Shown piece after piece: positions 23,453 to 32,294 of a stretch of DNA of 64,000 nt (position 1 is its first letter; every line of letters starts with the position of its first letter). The position numbers were made by a program, and so were the translations under genes. Source of the stretch: Microbacteriaceae bacterium (lineage in GTDB: Bacteria; Actinomycetota; Actinomycetes; Actinomycetales; Microbacteriaceae). The notes under the pieces are model-generated. The model worked only from the letters and a program-made list of their open reading frames with translations. It ran no database searches and was not told the origin of the DNA. The DNA is taken from positions 929,534-993,533 of the forward strand of contig JAPSJW010000001.1 of NCBI GenBank assembly GCA_031177985.1. The letters are read 5' to 3'.

Positions 23453-24466
23453 GTGCCTGACAACCCGCGCGACGACATCGATCTGTCGACCGCTGCCGAG
23501 CAGTCCAGCGAAGTCGACGAGGTCCAGGAGGGCGACACCGCCGCCCAGGAGATCCACGGCTCCGACGCCGCAGAGCACACCGCGATCCACGTCGAGAGCG
23601 CGAACGCGGAGGCCGACCTCGAGGGTCTGCTGAACGCGCTCGACGCCGCCGAAGACCCCGAGGCCGACGCGATCGTCGACGACGCCCTCGACATCGACTC
23701 CGCCGACGAGGCGGATGCCGCTGTCGCCGCCACCGACGACGAGCTCGAGGTCGACGGCCCGGTCGAGGTCCCCACGGACAACGTGGCGCCCTACGAGGGC
23801 GACGAGCCCGACGCGGATGCGGCCGCCGACGAGGAGCCGGCCGAGGTCGACCCCTACGAGGAGTTCAAGACCGAGCTGCGCAGCAAGCCGGGCAAGTGGT
23901 ACGTCATCCACTCCTACGCCGGCTTCGAGAAGCGCGTGAAGTCGAACATCGAGAGCCGCCGTCAGTCGATGGGCATGGAGGACTACGTCTTCGAGGTCCA
24001 GGTGCCGATGGAGGACGTCGTCGAGATCAAGAACGGCCAGCGCAAGCTCGTCAACCGCGTGCGCATCCCCGGCTACGTGCTGGTGCGCATGGACCTCAAC
24101 GAGGACAGCTGGTCGGTCGTGCGCCACACCCCGGGCGTCACCGGCTTCGTCGGCAACTCGCACAACCCGACTCCGCTGCGTTTCGACGAGGCGTTCAACA
24201 TGCTCAAGAGCCTCGTGCAGCCCGTCGAGGCCCCCGCGGCCGCCAAGGGCGCCGGAGGCAAGGGCAAGACCGCAGCGCGCGTCATCCCCGCCGAGGTCGA
24301 CTTCGAGATCGGCGAGACCATCACGATCAAGGAGGGCTCGTTCGCGGGTCTTCCCGGCACGATCAGCGAGATCAAGCCCGAGAGTGGCAAACTCACTGTG
24401 CTCGTCTCGCTGTTCGAGCGCGAGACGCCGGTCGAGCTCAGCTTCGACCAGGTCACCAAGCTCTAA
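23453..24466 (+). CDS. nusG: Transcription termination/antitermination protein NusG
   Basis: A 337-residue NusG. The NGN domain starts near residue 145 ([20 protein letters not shown]), continues through [22 protein letters not shown] and ends near 255; the KOW domain is at about 280-337 ([20 protein letters not shown]). The first 140 residues are an acidic, low-complexity extension rich in Asp, Glu and Ala, about twice the length of the Escherichia coli core upstream of NGN. Extensions are common in actinobacterial NusG. Start is GTG. Confidence 0.95.
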   Translation: MPDNPRDDIDLSTAAEQSSEVDEVQEGDTAAQEIHGSDAAEHTAIHVESANAEADLEGLLNALDAAEDPEADAIVDDALDIDSADEADAAVAATDDELEVDGPVEVPTDNVAPYEGDEPDADAAADEEPAEVDPYEEFKTELRSKPGKWYVIHSYAGFEKRVKSNIESRRQSMGMEDYVFEVQVPMEDVVEIKNGQRKLVNRVRIPGYVLVRMDLNEDSWSVVRHTPGVTGFVGNSHNPTPLRFDEAFNMLKSLVQPVEAPAAAKGAGGKGKTAARVIPAEVDFEIGETITIKEGSFAGLPGTISEIKPESGKLTVLVSLFERETPVELSFDQVTKL

Positions 24467-24486
24467 GCATTTCCCAGTCCACCGCG

Positions 24487-24534
24487 CCCCGGAGAAGCCG
24501 GGGAGGCGGGAGAGCATCCGGTAGGCGGATGCTC
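24487..24534 (+). promoter_or_regulatory. Two stem-loops in the nusG-rplK spacer
   Basis: CCCCGG (24487-24492) pairs with CCGGGG (24498-24503). GAGCATCCG (24512-24520) pairs perfectly with CGGATGCTC (24526-24534) around a GTAGG loop, 18 bases before the rplK start. Neither is followed by T residues. In bacteria L1 represses the L11 operon through its leader RNA, so these are candidates for that control (inference). Confidence 0.45.
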
Positions 24535-24552
24535 GAACAGAAAGAAGGAACA

Positions 24553-24984
24553 ATGGCACCGAAGAAGAAGGTCACGGGTCTGATCAAGCTGCAGATCCAG
24601 GCCGGCGCCGCCAACCCCGCCCCGCCCATCGGCCCGGCGCTCGGTCAGCACGGCGTCAACATCATGGAGTTCTGCAAGGCGTACAACGCCGCGACGGAGT
24701 CGCAGCGCGGCAACGTCATCCCCGTCGAGATCACCGTGTACGAGGACCGCTCGTTCACCTTCGTGCTCAAGACCCCGCCGGCCGCCGAGCTGATCAAGAA
24801 GGCCGCCGGAGTCGCGAAGGGCTCGGCGACGCCGCACACCGCCAAGGTCGGCAAGCTGACCAAGGAGGCCCTGCGCTCGATCGCCGAGCAGAAGCAGGTC
24901 GACCTCAACGCGAACTCGGTCGAGGCCGCGGAGAAGATCATCGCCGGCACCGCCCGCTCCATGGGCATCACGATCGAGGCCTAG
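24553..24984 (+). CDS. rplK: 50S ribosomal protein L11
   Basis: A 143-residue protein, the usual length. The conserved [20 protein letters not shown] proline-rich N-terminal segment and the C-terminal [11 protein letters not shown] rRNA-binding segment are present. It binds the GTPase-associated region of 23S rRNA. AGAAGGAA lies upstream of the ATG. It is followed by rplA after a 92-base spacer. Confidence 0.97.
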   Translation: MAPKKKVTGLIKLQIQAGAANPAPPIGPALGQHGVNIMEFCKAYNAATESQRGNVIPVEITVYEDRSFTFVLKTPPAAELIKKAAGVAKGSATPHTAKVGKLTKEALRSIAEQKQVDLNANSVEAAEKIIAGTARSMGITIEA

Positions 24985-25006
24985 TCCTCGTTCTTCACGA
25001 ACTCAC

Positions 25007-25021
25007 GGCTCCCTAGGAGCC
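25007..25021 (+). promoter_or_regulatory. Small hairpin in the rplK-rplA spacer
   Basis: GGCTCC (25007-25012) and GGAGCC (25016-25021) form a perfect six-base stem around CTA, 56 bases before rplA. It has no T-run. It could be an L1 contact site or only a processing site. Confidence 0.35.
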
Positions 25022-25076
25022 ATCAGCGGGAGAGCCGGCCAGGCTCGACAACCGCGAATCCCGTCAGGAGACACAC

Positions 25077-25766
25077 ATGGCACAGAAGTCCAAGGCCTAC
25101 CGGGCCGCCGCCGAGCGCATCGAGCCCGGCAAGCTGTACACCCCCGCCGAGGCCATCGCGGTCGCGAAGGACACCGGGTCGAAGAAGTTCGACTCCACCG
25201 TCGAGGTCGCGCTGAAGCTCGGCGTCGACCCCCGCAAGGCGGACCAGATGGTGCGCGGCACCGTCAACCTGCCGCACGGCACCGGAAAGACCGCGCGCGT
25301 CGTCGTCTTCGCGACCGGCGCCGCCGCCGAGGCGGCTCTCGCCGCGGGTGCGGATGAGGTCGGCGGCTCCGACCTCATCGAGAAGGTCGCGGGCGGCTAC
25401 ACCGCGTTCGACGCGGCCGTCGCCACCCCCGAGCTCATGGGCCAGGTCGGTCGCCTCGGAAAGGTGCTGGGCCCCCGCGGTCTCATGCCGAACCCGAAGA
25501 CCGGCACCGTCACGCCCGACACCGCGAAGGCCGTTCGCGACATCAAGGGCGGCAAGATCGAGTTCCGCGTCGACAAGCACGGCAACCTGCACTTCATCGT
25601 GGGCAAGGCCGGCTTCAGCGAGGACCAGCTCAACGAGAACATGAAGGCCGCGCTCGACGAGATCCAGCGTGCGAAGCCGTCCAGCTCGAAGGGCCGCTAC
25701 ATCACGAAGGGCGTCGTCACGACGACCTTCGGCCCGGGCATCCCGCTCGACGTCGCAAGCCTGTAG
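25077..25766 (+). CDS. rplA: 50S ribosomal protein L1
   Basis: A 229-residue protein of usual length. Conserved segments are the [21 protein letters not shown]-terminal motif, [16 protein letters not shown] and the C-terminal [15 protein letters not shown]. It forms the L1 stalk of the 50S subunit and is the classical autorepressor of the L11 operon. GGAGACACAC precedes the ATG. A strong hairpin downstream ends the unit. Confidence 0.97.
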   Translation: MAQKSKAYRAAAERIEPGKLYTPAEAIAVAKDTGSKKFDSTVEVALKLGVDPRKADQMVRGTVNLPHGTGKTARVVVFATGAAAEAALAAGADEVGGSDLIEKVAGGYTAFDAAVATPELMGQVGRLGKVLGPRGLMPNPKTGTVTPDTAKAVRDIKGGKIEFRVDKHGNLHFIVGKAGFSEDQLNENMKAALDEIQRAKPSSSKGRYITKGVVTTTFGPGIPLDVASL

Positions 25767-25881
25767 TTTCTGTGGCGCCGCCGCCCTGAGCCGGCTGGTG
25801 CGCCGCCGCCTCTGCGGCGCACTGGCGCGAAGGGCGCCGTACACGCCGCCGCCCTTCGCGGGCAGTGGCGATCATCATCAC

Positions 25882-25911
25882 GGAAAGGGCCCGCTCCGGC
25901 GGGCCCTTTCC
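25882..25911 (+). terminator. Terminator of the rplK-rplA operon
   Basis: Perfect 13-base arms (25882-25894 and 25899-25911, starting GGAAAGGGC) close a four-base loop. The spacer before it (25767-25880) is rich in GCCGCC runs and contains no gene. No T-run follows, as is common in high-GC genomes. Confidence 0.75.
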
Positions 25912-25927
25912 CGTTCCCGGAGGACCT

Positions 25928-26452
25928 GTGACCATCCGCCCCGCCCGCCCCGGTGACGAAGCCGCGCTGCACGAGGTCGCCACCGAGACGTTCCCGCATG
26001 CGTGCCCGCCCGGCACGAGCCCGAAGGCGATCGCGCAGTTCATCCGCACCACCCTGTCCGTCGAGCGCTTCGCGGAGTACCTGGCCGACCCGGCTCGCGC
26101 CGTTCTCGCCGCCGACGGCGACGGGCGCCTCGACGGCTACACGCTGCTCGTCGTCGGCGAGCCGACGGATGCGGATGTCGCCGCCGCGATCACGACCCGT
26201 CCCACGGCGGAGCTGAGCAAGCTCTACGTGCGCCCGGACGTGCGCGGCGCGGGACTCGCCGCTCGTCTCGTCGACGCGACGATCGCCGAGGCGGCCGAAC
26301 GCGGAGCATCCGCCGTCTGGCTCGGGGTCAACCAACGGAACGAGCGCGCCAACCGCTTCTACGACAAGAACCGGTTCGCGAAGATCGGCACCAAGCGCTT
26401 CCTCGTCGGGGACGAGTGGCACGACGACTTCGTGCGGGAGCGGGTGCTGTAG
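25928..26452 (+). CDS. GNAT family N-acetyltransferase
   Basis: A 174-residue acetyltransferase. The N-terminal VTIRPARPGDEAALHEV starts the fold, and the acetyl-CoA-binding motif A is LYVRPDVRGAGLAARLVDAT with the R-G-A-G loop. WLGVNQRNERANRFYDKNRF near the C-terminus is the motif B region. Start GTG 25928 was chosen because GGAGG lies six bases upstream. The acceptor substrate is unknown. It is the first accessory gene inserted between rplA and rplJ. Confidence 0.9.
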   Translation: MTIRPARPGDEAALHEVATETFPHACPPGTSPKAIAQFIRTTLSVERFAEYLADPARAVLAADGDGRLDGYTLLVVGEPTDADVAAAITTRPTAELSKLYVRPDVRGAGLAARLVDATIAEAAERGASAVWLGVNQRNERANRFYDKNRFAKIGTKRFLVGDEWHDDFVRERVL

Positions 26453-26502
26453 CCGCGCCCGGCTGGCCCCGAACGCTGGCCCCGTCGCGGTCGTCGGTGC
26501 GC

Positions 26503-26578
26503 AACGGAGGTGACCGCGGCCCGCCACGCCGATCGGGCACCGGTGCACGGGCGTGTCCCGCGCCCGAGTACCTCCGTT
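26503..26578. repeat. Spaced inverted repeat between convergent genes
   Basis: AACGGAGGT (26503-26511) is repeated inverted as ACCTCCGTT (26570-26578), with 58 bases between them. It lies between the stop codons of the convergent GNAT and oxidoreductase genes. A second imperfect hairpin, CTGCCGG to CGCCGGCAG near 26610-26632, may terminate transcription. It shares general architecture with elements at 35503, 40015, 41025 and 50772. Confidence 0.5.
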
Positions 26579-26640
26579 TCGACCGAAGGAGTTCCGGCGT
26601 ACGGGGAGCTGCCGGGCGCCGCGCGCCGGCAGACCCGGCC

Positions 26641-27606
26641 TCAGCCCGCGACCGAGAGGACGAGCTTGCCGCGGGTGTGGCCCTTCTCGAGGATGCGGTG
26701 GGCGTCTCCGGCGGCGTCGAGGTCGTACACCCCGTCCACGAACACCCGCACGTCGCCCGACTCGAGCAGACGGGAGATCACGGCGAGGGTGGAGCCGTCG
26801 GGCGAGACCTTGAAGGTCGTGGCCCGCACTCCGGCCGCCGCCGCCTCCTCGAGCAGGGTGGGCCAGCTGCCGGTCGGCGCGTTGACGATCAGCCCGCCCG
26901 GCCGCAGCGCCGAGAGCGAGCGGCTGCCGGTGTCGTCCTGCACGTTGCCGATGAGGTCGATGACGACGTCGACGTCGCGCACCGCATCCTCGAAGCGGGT
27001 GCTGGTGTGGTCGATCGCCTCGTGCGCTCCGAGCTCGCGCAGCCAGCTCACGTTGCGGCTGGAGCCGGTCGCGATGACGTAGGCGCCGAAGTAGCGGGCG
27101 AACTGCACCGCGAAGTGACCGACGCCGCCGGCGCCGGCGTGGATGAGCATCCGCTGCCCCTCGTGCGCCTTCGCGATCTCCACCACCATGCCCCACGCGG
27201 TCAGCGCGGCGAGCGGCACGCCTGCCGCCTCGACGTGCGACAGCGACCGCGGCTTGCGCGCGATCGACAGGCTCGGAACCGTCACGTACTCGGCGTAGCT
27301 GCCGCTCAGCCGGGGCACCATGAGCATGCCGTAGACCTCGTCGCCCGGTTTGATGGCGTGCGCCTCGTATGGCGACTCCACCACGACGCCGCTGAAGTCG
27401 TTCCCGAGGATCGCGGGGTAGCTCGGAATCGCCGCCGAGACGCCGCGACCGCTCCGGGTCTTCGCATCGATCGGGTTCACCCCTGCCGCGTGCACCTTGA
27501 CCAGGAACTCCGCGTTGACCTTCAGCGGCACGTCGACCTCTGCGGGGCTGAGCATCTCGGGGCCGCCCGTGCCGGTCATAACGATGGCGCGCATCGTCGT
27601 CGTCAT
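26641..27606 (-). CDS. Zinc-independent quinone/NADP oxidoreductase
   Basis: A 321-residue medium-chain dehydrogenase/reductase. The N-terminal GroES-like domain shows MRAIVMTGTGGPEML and ILGNDFSGVVVE. The Rossmann region contains HAGAGGVGHFAVQFARYFGA near residue 150 for NADPH. The catalytic-zinc Cys/His residues of alcohol dehydrogenases are missing, so it belongs to the quinone oxidoreductase (zeta-crystallin) group. Substrate is unknown. It is divergent from the gene at 27721. Confidence 0.9.
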   Translation of the reverse strand: MTTTMRAIVMTGTGGPEMLSPAEVDVPLKVNAEFLVKVHAAGVNPIDAKTRSGRGVSAAIPSYPAILGNDFSGVVVESPYEAHAIKPGDEVYGMLMVPRLSGSYAEYVTVPSLSIARKPRSLSHVEAAGVPLAALTAWGMVVEIAKAHEGQRMLIHAGAGGVGHFAVQFARYFGAYVIATGSSRNVSWLRELGAHEAIDHTSTRFEDAVRDVDVVIDLIGNVQDDTGSRSLSALRPGGLIVNAPTGSWPTLLEEAAAAGVRATTFKVSPDGSTLAVISRLLESGDVRVFVDGVYDLDAAGDAHRILEKGHTRGKLVLSVAG

Positions 27607-27708
27607 CCCTGGCCTCCCCGCCTCGTGGTCACAGTCAAGACGGTCAATGAGTCGCCGGTGTTACGGCGGCGTCAAGAGGATGCTAACTCGCCTTCGCACG
27701 CGGCCCGG

Positions 27709-27714
27709 TACCAT
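27709..27714 (+). promoter_or_regulatory. -10-like TACCAT, leaderless start
   Basis: TACCAT ends six bases before the ATG at 27721, with no ribosome-binding site. A leaderless transcript is likely for the Pr6Pr-type gene and the genes coupled to it. Confidence 0.5.
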
Positions 27715-27720
27715 GCGAGC

Positions 27721-28353
27721 ATGCCGATCCACCTGTTCATCGCGAGGATCGCGGTGGCCGGGCTGGTCTTCGCCGCGGTCGTGGCCACGCTGTTCGACAC
27801 CGCGGGGCGCACGCCGGTCAATCCGTTCAACTTCTTCGGCTACTTCACCATCCAGTCGAACATCGCCCTCGCCGTCGTGCTGGTCCTCTCGGTGATCGCG
27901 GGCTCGCGCGGCCGAGGATCCTCTGAGGCGCTGCAGCTCGCACGGGCGTCGGTGACCACCTACATCGCCGTCGTCGGCCTGGTCTACGCGCTCCTGCTCG
28001 CCCCGCTGGGTGCTGCGGGCGGTGTGCCGGTGCCGTGGGCGAACGTCGTCATGCACATCGTCACCCCGCTCTACGGCGTGGCCGACTGGCTGCTCTCGGC
28101 CGACCGCCGCACGGCGCCCTGGAACCGCTTCTGGGTGGTCCTCGTCTACCCGCTGGTCTGGATCGCCGTCGTGCTGGTGCGAGGCGCGACCGACGGCTGG
28201 GTGCCCTATCCGTTCCTCGATCCGGCGCAGGGCTACGGCATCGTCGCGCTCTACTGCCTCGGCATCGCCGCGACGATCGGCGCGGCGGGCGCCCTCGTGT
28301 GGGCGGCGTCGCGCCTGCCGGTGCTCGGGGCGAGGAAGGCGGCGACGGCGTGA
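27721..28353 (+). CDS. Pr6Pr family integral membrane protein
   Basis: A 210-residue protein with six predicted helices. NPFNFFGYFTIQSNIAL in the second loop, VMHIVTPLYGVADWLL in the middle and WVPYPFLDPAQGYG before the last helix are the conserved features of the Pr6Pr (FAR-17a/AIG1-like) group. In eukaryotic relatives the equivalent polar residues catalyse fatty-acid ester hydrolysis; this is not shown for bacterial members. It overlaps the NudK-like gene by four bases (GTGA). Confidence 0.82.
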   Translation: MPIHLFIARIAVAGLVFAAVVATLFDTAGRTPVNPFNFFGYFTIQSNIALAVVLVLSVIAGSRGRGSSEALQLARASVTTYIAVVGLVYALLLAPLGAAGGVPVPWANVVMHIVTPLYGVADWLLSADRRTAPWNRFWVVLVYPLVWIAVVLVRGATDGWVPYPFLDPAQGYGIVALYCLGIAATIGAAGALVWAASRLPVLGARKAATA

Positions 28354-28964
28354 GGCGGTGGATGGCGGAGCATCCGCCCGCTCGCAACCCCCAGGTGCGC
28401 GTGACGGATGTGCGGCTGCTGAGCGACAACTGGTACCGACTGCACACCACGGCGTTCGAGATCCAGGGTCCGGATGGGTCGTGGTCGACCCAGCACCGGG
28501 AGACCTACGATCGCGGCAACGGCGCGACGATCCTGCTCTACGACCGCGAGCGGCGCACGGTGCTGCTGACGAAGCAGTTCCGCTACCCGGCCTACGTCAA
28601 CGACCATCCCGACGGCGTGCTGCTCGAGACTGCCGCAGGGCTCCTCGACGACGACGAGCCGGAGGCGGCGATCCGCCGTGAGGCGATGGAGGAGACCGGT
28701 CACCGAGTGGGCGAGGTGCAGCACGTCTTCGACGCCTACATGAGCCCGGGATCCGTCACCGAGCGCCTGCACTTCTATGCAGCCCCCTACGACGCTTCGA
28801 CGCGCGAGCACGACGGCGGCGGGGTCGCCGAGGAGGGAGAGCACATCGAGCTGGTGGAGCTCACGATCGACGACGCCCTCGCGGCGATCGACGACGGCCG
28901 CATCCAGGACGCGAAGACGATCATGCTGCTGCAGTGGTCGGTGCTGAAGGGACCGTTCCGGTGA
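28350..28964 (+). CDS. nudK: NudK-like Nudix hydrolase (GDP-mannose type)
   Basis: A 204-residue Nudix enzyme. The Nudix region is AAGLLDDDEPEAAIRREAME followed by ETG, with the one-residue-shorter spacing seen in Escherichia coli NudK, and the downstream YMSPGSVTERLHFYAA segment is also NudK-like. NudK hydrolyses GDP-mannose and related nucleotide sugars (family knowledge). Start is GTG 28350, overlapping the preceding stop; the last codons overlap the DUF998-type gene start. Confidence 0.85.
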   Translation: MRRWMAEHPPARNPQVRVTDVRLLSDNWYRLHTTAFEIQGPDGSWSTQHRETYDRGNGATILLYDRERRTVLLTKQFRYPAYVNDHPDGVLLETAAGLLDDDEPEAAIRREAMEETGHRVGEVQHVFDAYMSPGSVTERLHFYAAPYDASTREHDGGGVAEEGEHIELVELTIDDALAAIDDGRIQDAKTIMLLQWSVLKGPFR

Positions 28965-29659
28965 GTCGCCGTCTCGACTTCGCCGCCGCATCCGTCGGCG
29001 TGCTGCTGCTCGCCGGAGCGCTCGGCATCATCTGGGGCGCCAGATGGACGGTGCCCCGCGACCTCTACGTGAGCGAGCTGGGTGCCGAGGGCGAGCCGAC
29101 CGCCGAGTGGTTCCGAGGCGCGCTCCTGCTCATCGTCGCGGGCAGCGTGCTGATCGGCTGGGCGGGGCGCTCGGTGCGCTCCGCCGCGCCGATCCTGTCG
29201 CTCTGGACCCCCAGCGTGTCGCTCTGGATCGGCGCAGCCTGCTTCCTCGTCGCCAGCCAGGTCACCTGCACGAGCGGATGCCCGCTGCCGGTGGGCGACA
29301 CCTTCACGGTGCAGGACTTCGTGCACACCCTCGCCGCGGTGCTCGCCTTCGCCGCCGGATGCTGGGCGATGCTGCAGGCCTCGTTCACCCGCGGGCGGCG
29401 GGCACTCTCGCTCTTCTCCCTGATCTCGGCCTCGTCGGTGGCGGTAATCGCGGCGACCGGCGGCATCCTCTCGCTGCTGGAGTGGCAGGCGGAGTTCGGC
29501 TCGCGGCTGGAGCTCGTGGCGACGACCATCGGCCTGCTGTGGATCCTGGTCTTCGGCACGGTGCTCGCGGTGCGCGCGAGGGCGGATGCCGCGGTCGACC
29601 CCGCGATCAGCACGCCCGTGGAGGCCGCCGAGGAGGAGCGGATGCCGCTGGGTCGCTGA
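28961..29659 (+). CDS. DUF998-like membrane protein
   Basis: A 232-residue membrane protein with about six to seven helices. The first loop has RDLYVSELGAEGEPTAEWF and the middle TCTSGCPLPVGDTFTVQDFV segment sits between helices, as in DUF998 proteins. Start GTG overlaps the NudK stop. The C-terminal tail is acidic. It is the third gene of the coupled operon beginning at 27721. Function is unknown. Confidence 0.75.
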   Translation: MSRRLDFAAASVGVLLLAGALGIIWGARWTVPRDLYVSELGAEGEPTAEWFRGALLLIVAGSVLIGWAGRSVRSAAPILSLWTPSVSLWIGAACFLVASQVTCTSGCPLPVGDTFTVQDFVHTLAAVLAFAAGCWAMLQASFTRGRRALSLFSLISASSVAVIAATGGILSLLEWQAEFGSRLELVATTIGLLWILVFGTVLAVRARADAAVDPAISTPVEAAEEERMPLGR

Positions 29660-29693
29660 CGCTCGCTACGATGCCCAACGAGGAGGTCGACGG

Positions 29694-30923
29694 ATGATCG
29701 AGCAGGGCGGTCTCAGAGCGCGGCTGCTGAGGGCGCGCACCTCCGACGAATCGCACCGCGTCACGACGTTCGAGCTGTTCTTCGACCTCGTGTTCGTCTT
29801 CGCGTTCACCCAGGTGACGCAGTACATGGCGCATGAGCACACGGCGATCGGAGTGTTCGAGGCGCTCGTCATGCTCGGCGTGCTCTGGTGGTCGTGGACC
29901 TCGTACAGCTGGCTCGCGAATCAGACCTTCGTCGACGAGGGTCTCGTGCGGATCGGCATGAGCGTCGCCATGGCGGCGATGTTCGTCGTGGGGCTCGTGA
30001 TCCCCGAGGCGTTCCACGACCTCGAGGGCGGCCTCTCCGGCCCCCTCGTGTTCGTCGCGGCCTACGCGGTCGTGCGCGTGGTGCATCTCGCTCTGTACCT
30101 CGTCGCCGCGGGCGACGATGGGGGGCTGCGGCGGCAGGTGATCGTCAGCGTCCTGCCGCTCGTGCTCGGCGTCGGGCTGCTGCTGCTCGGCGTGCTCATC
30201 GGCGGCGAGGCGCAGCTCCCGATCTGGGCGGCGGCCATGGTGATCGACCTTGGCGTGACCTACCTGCTCGCGAGGAACGGCAGCTGGCGTCTCCACTCCC
30301 CAGCGCACTGGTCGGAGCGGTACGGGCTCATCGTCATCCTCGCGCTCGGCGAGTCGATCGTGGCGATCGGCGTCGGCGCCTCCGAGCTGCCGATCTCGAC
30401 CCCGCTGCTGCTCGGCTCACTGCTGGCCGTCGCGCTGTCGGTGCTGCTCTGGTGGCTCTACTTCGACGTGCTCTCGATCGCCGCGGAGCATGAGCTCGCG
30501 CACCGGCAGGGTTCCCGGCGCGCGCAGCTCGCCGTCGAGGGGTACACCTACCTGCACCTCTTCCTCATCGCGGGCGTCGTGATCAGCGCTCTCGGAGTGG
30601 AAGAGGTCATCGCGCACGTCGACGGTGCCGAGCCGCTGGGCACCTTCGGCTCCGTCGCGCTGCTCGGCGGAACCTCGCTGTACCTCGCGGCGCACGCCTT
30701 CTTCTGGCGTCGCACCGGCGGCACCTGGAAGTGGTGGCGCCTCATCACCGGCACGGCGCTCCTCGCGCTGATCCCGGTGGCGGCGCAGCTGCATCCGCTC
30801 GGGGCGCTCGTGCTCGTGGTGGCCGTCACCGCCGTGCCGGTCGTCATCGAGACGGTGCGATACCGCGAGCACCGCGCGGGCGTGCGCGCCGGCTTGCACC
30901 GGCCGCAGGGGAGCGGGTCCTAG
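29694..30923 (+). CDS. ltrA: Low temperature requirement protein A
   Basis: A 409-residue membrane protein with about eleven helices. The N-terminal HRVTTFELFFDLVFVFAFTQ motif, the WWSWTSYSWLANQ segment and the central ERYGLIVILALGESIVAIGV motif are diagnostic for LtrA (PF06772). The name comes from Listeria mutants unable to grow in the cold; molecular function is unclear. GAGGAGG lies before the ATG, and TACGAT is a possible -10. Confidence 0.92.
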   Translation: MIEQGGLRARLLRARTSDESHRVTTFELFFDLVFVFAFTQVTQYMAHEHTAIGVFEALVMLGVLWWSWTSYSWLANQTFVDEGLVRIGMSVAMAAMFVVGLVIPEAFHDLEGGLSGPLVFVAAYAVVRVVHLALYLVAAGDDGGLRRQVIVSVLPLVLGVGLLLLGVLIGGEAQLPIWAAAMVIDLGVTYLLARNGSWRLHSPAHWSERYGLIVILALGESIVAIGVGASELPISTPLLLGSLLAVALSVLLWWLYFDVLSIAAEHELAHRQGSRRAQLAVEGYTYLHLFLIAGVVISALGVEEVIAHVDGAEPLGTFGSVALLGGTSLYLAAHAFFWRRTGGTWKWWRLITGTALLALIPVAAQLHPLGALVLVVAVTAVPVVIETVRYREHRAGVRAGLHRPQGSGS

Positions 30924-30954
30924 CGCCGCATCGCGCAGCCCCGCTTTCAGGCGC

Positions 30955-30970
30955 TGCGGCTAGCGCCGCA
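30955..30970. terminator. Short palindrome between convergent genes
   Basis: TGCGGC (30955-30960) TAGC GCCGCA (30965-30970) is a small perfect hairpin at the end of the nuclease gene. TAGCGCCGCAT is also directly repeated at 30921-30931 and 30961-30971, so the stop codons of both convergent genes lie in copies of the same 11-mer. Weak bidirectional terminator candidate. Confidence 0.35.
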
Positions 30971-31565
30971 TAGCCTCGAGCACCCGGTTGGCGCGGTGCA
31001 CGAGCACGTGGATCTCGTTCTCGTCGCGCTCCACCCAGCGGCACTTCGGCTCGGCGGCGACGGGCACGAACTCGTCGTGCTGCTCCCAGACGACGAGGGT
31101 GCGCTCCGCGCCCAGCACGTACTGCTGCCACCACACCTGTCGCAGGTACGACCGGGGGATGCCGCGCCACGAGTGCGCGGTCGTCTTGATCTCGCAGAGC
31201 AGCAGCGTGCCGTCCTTCACGACGAGGCCGTCGGGCGTCGCGAGGTGCCGGGCATCCGTCGCCGCGTGGTACAGGTGTTCGCTCGGAGAGATGCCGTGCT
31301 CGCGCTCGACCCAGCGTGCGATCTCGGGCTCACGGGCGCGGCCGTGGTCGGTGAAGCGGTTGCCGCTGAATCCCGAGCCGATCAGCTTCTCCATGGCCAC
31401 GACGCGGATGCTGGCCTCGCTCGAGAGGCGCGCGGCGTCGGTGGCGGTCACGCCGCGACTGCGCGCCTTGACCCAGGCGACGCGATCGGAGACTCTCGCG
31501 ACGATGCGCGAGGAGTGGTCGGCGGCCGGCTCGTCCCAGAGGGAGAGCATCGGCTGCACGAACAT
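30960..31565 (-). CDS. YqaJ-like recombinase/exonuclease domain protein
   Basis: A 201-residue protein of the YqaJ viral recombinase type (PD-(D/E)XK fold). It contains EKLIGSGFSGNRFTDHGRAR, ATPDGLVVKDGTLLLCEIKT with the metal-binding D and E-x-K triad, and a C-terminal QVWWQQYVLGAERTLVVWEQ segment that fits the conserved QxQxQ-type helix position. Such nucleases are normally phage or mobile-element genes, yet here the gene starts five bases after thuA-like 31571-32284, inside a sugar-related operon. No other phage gene is near. Confidence 0.82.
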   Translation of the reverse strand: MFVQPMLSLWDEPAADHSSRIVARVSDRVAWVKARSRGVTATDAARLSSEASIRVVAMEKLIGSGFSGNRFTDHGRAREPEIARWVEREHGISPSEHLYHAATDARHLATPDGLVVKDGTLLLCEIKTTAHSWRGIPRSYLRQVWWQQYVLGAERTLVVWEQHDEFVPVAAEPKCRWVERDENEIHVLVHRANRVLEAMRR

Positions 31566-31570
31566 GTCTT

Positions 31571-32284
31571 CTATTCTGCGTGCACCACCGACGGTGCGGC
31601 GCCAACCCCGTCGCGTGGCGCTATCCACTCGACGGCATTCGCGAGCACGCGACGCACTCCGGCGTTGTAGTAGACCGGATACTCCTGGTCGCCGGGGGAG
31701 AAGTAGAACACCTTGCCCTTGCCGCGCTTGTAGGTGAGACCCGAGCGGAACAGCTCGCCGCCCTCGAAGCGGCTGATGAAGATCAGCTCGTCGGGGGTCG
31801 GCACGTCGAAGAACTCGCCGTACATCTCCTGCGCCTCGATCGTGAGCGGCTGGTCGACGCCGCGGGCGATCGGATGCGACGGGTCGACGGTCCAGACCAG
31901 CTCGCGCTTGCCGTCGTTGCGCCAGGCCAGCGAGCAGGTCGTCCCCATCAGGGTCTTGAAGATCTTCGAGAAGTGACCGGAGTGCAGCACGATGATGCCC
32001 ATTCCGCCGAGCACCCGCTCCTGCACCCGTGCGACGACCGCGTCGTCGACTCGATCGTGGGCGATGTGGCCCCACCACAGCAGGACGTCCGTCTCGGCGA
32101 GGGTCTGCTCGTCGAGGCCGTGCTCGGGGTCGGCCAAGGTGGCGGTGCGCACAATCACGGCGTCGCCGAGCAGCTCGGTGAGGCCTTCCGCGATCGCGCC
32201 GTGGATGCCGTCGGGATAGATCGCCGCGATCTCGGGCTGGGTGGTCTCGTGGACGCCTTCGTTCCACACGGTGACTCTGATCAT
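31571..32284 (-). CDS. ThuA domain-containing protein
   Basis: A 237-residue glutamine-amidotransferase-like protein of the ThuA (trehalose utilisation) family. The N-terminal [11 protein letters not shown], the [14 protein letters not shown] segment, [19 protein letters not shown], and [18 protein letters not shown] are conserved. ThuA proteins act in disaccharide 3-keto metabolism together with ThuB-type dehydrogenases; a Gfo/Idh/MocA dehydrogenase gene is divergent at 34378. It follows the ROK gene by 10 bases. Confidence 0.9.
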   Translation of the reverse strand: MIRVTVWNEGVHETTQPEIAAIYPDGIHGAIAEGLTELLGDAVIVRTATLADPEHGLDEQTLAETDVLLWWGHIAHDRVDDAVVARVQERVLGGMGIIVLHSGHFSKIFKTLMGTTCSLAWRNDGKRELVWTVDPSHPIARGVDQPLTIEAQEMYGEFFDVPTPDELIFISRFEGGELFRSGLTYKRGKGKVFYFSPGDQEYPVYYNAGVRRVLANAVEWIAPRDGVGAAPSVVHAE

Positions 32285-32294
32285 CCGTTCGAGC

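Noticed and set aside
30960..31565. Prophage remnant around the YqaJ-type gene
   Set aside because: No integrase, Bet/RecT, structural or lysis gene and no attachment-site repeat around tRNA genes; neighbours are metabolic.
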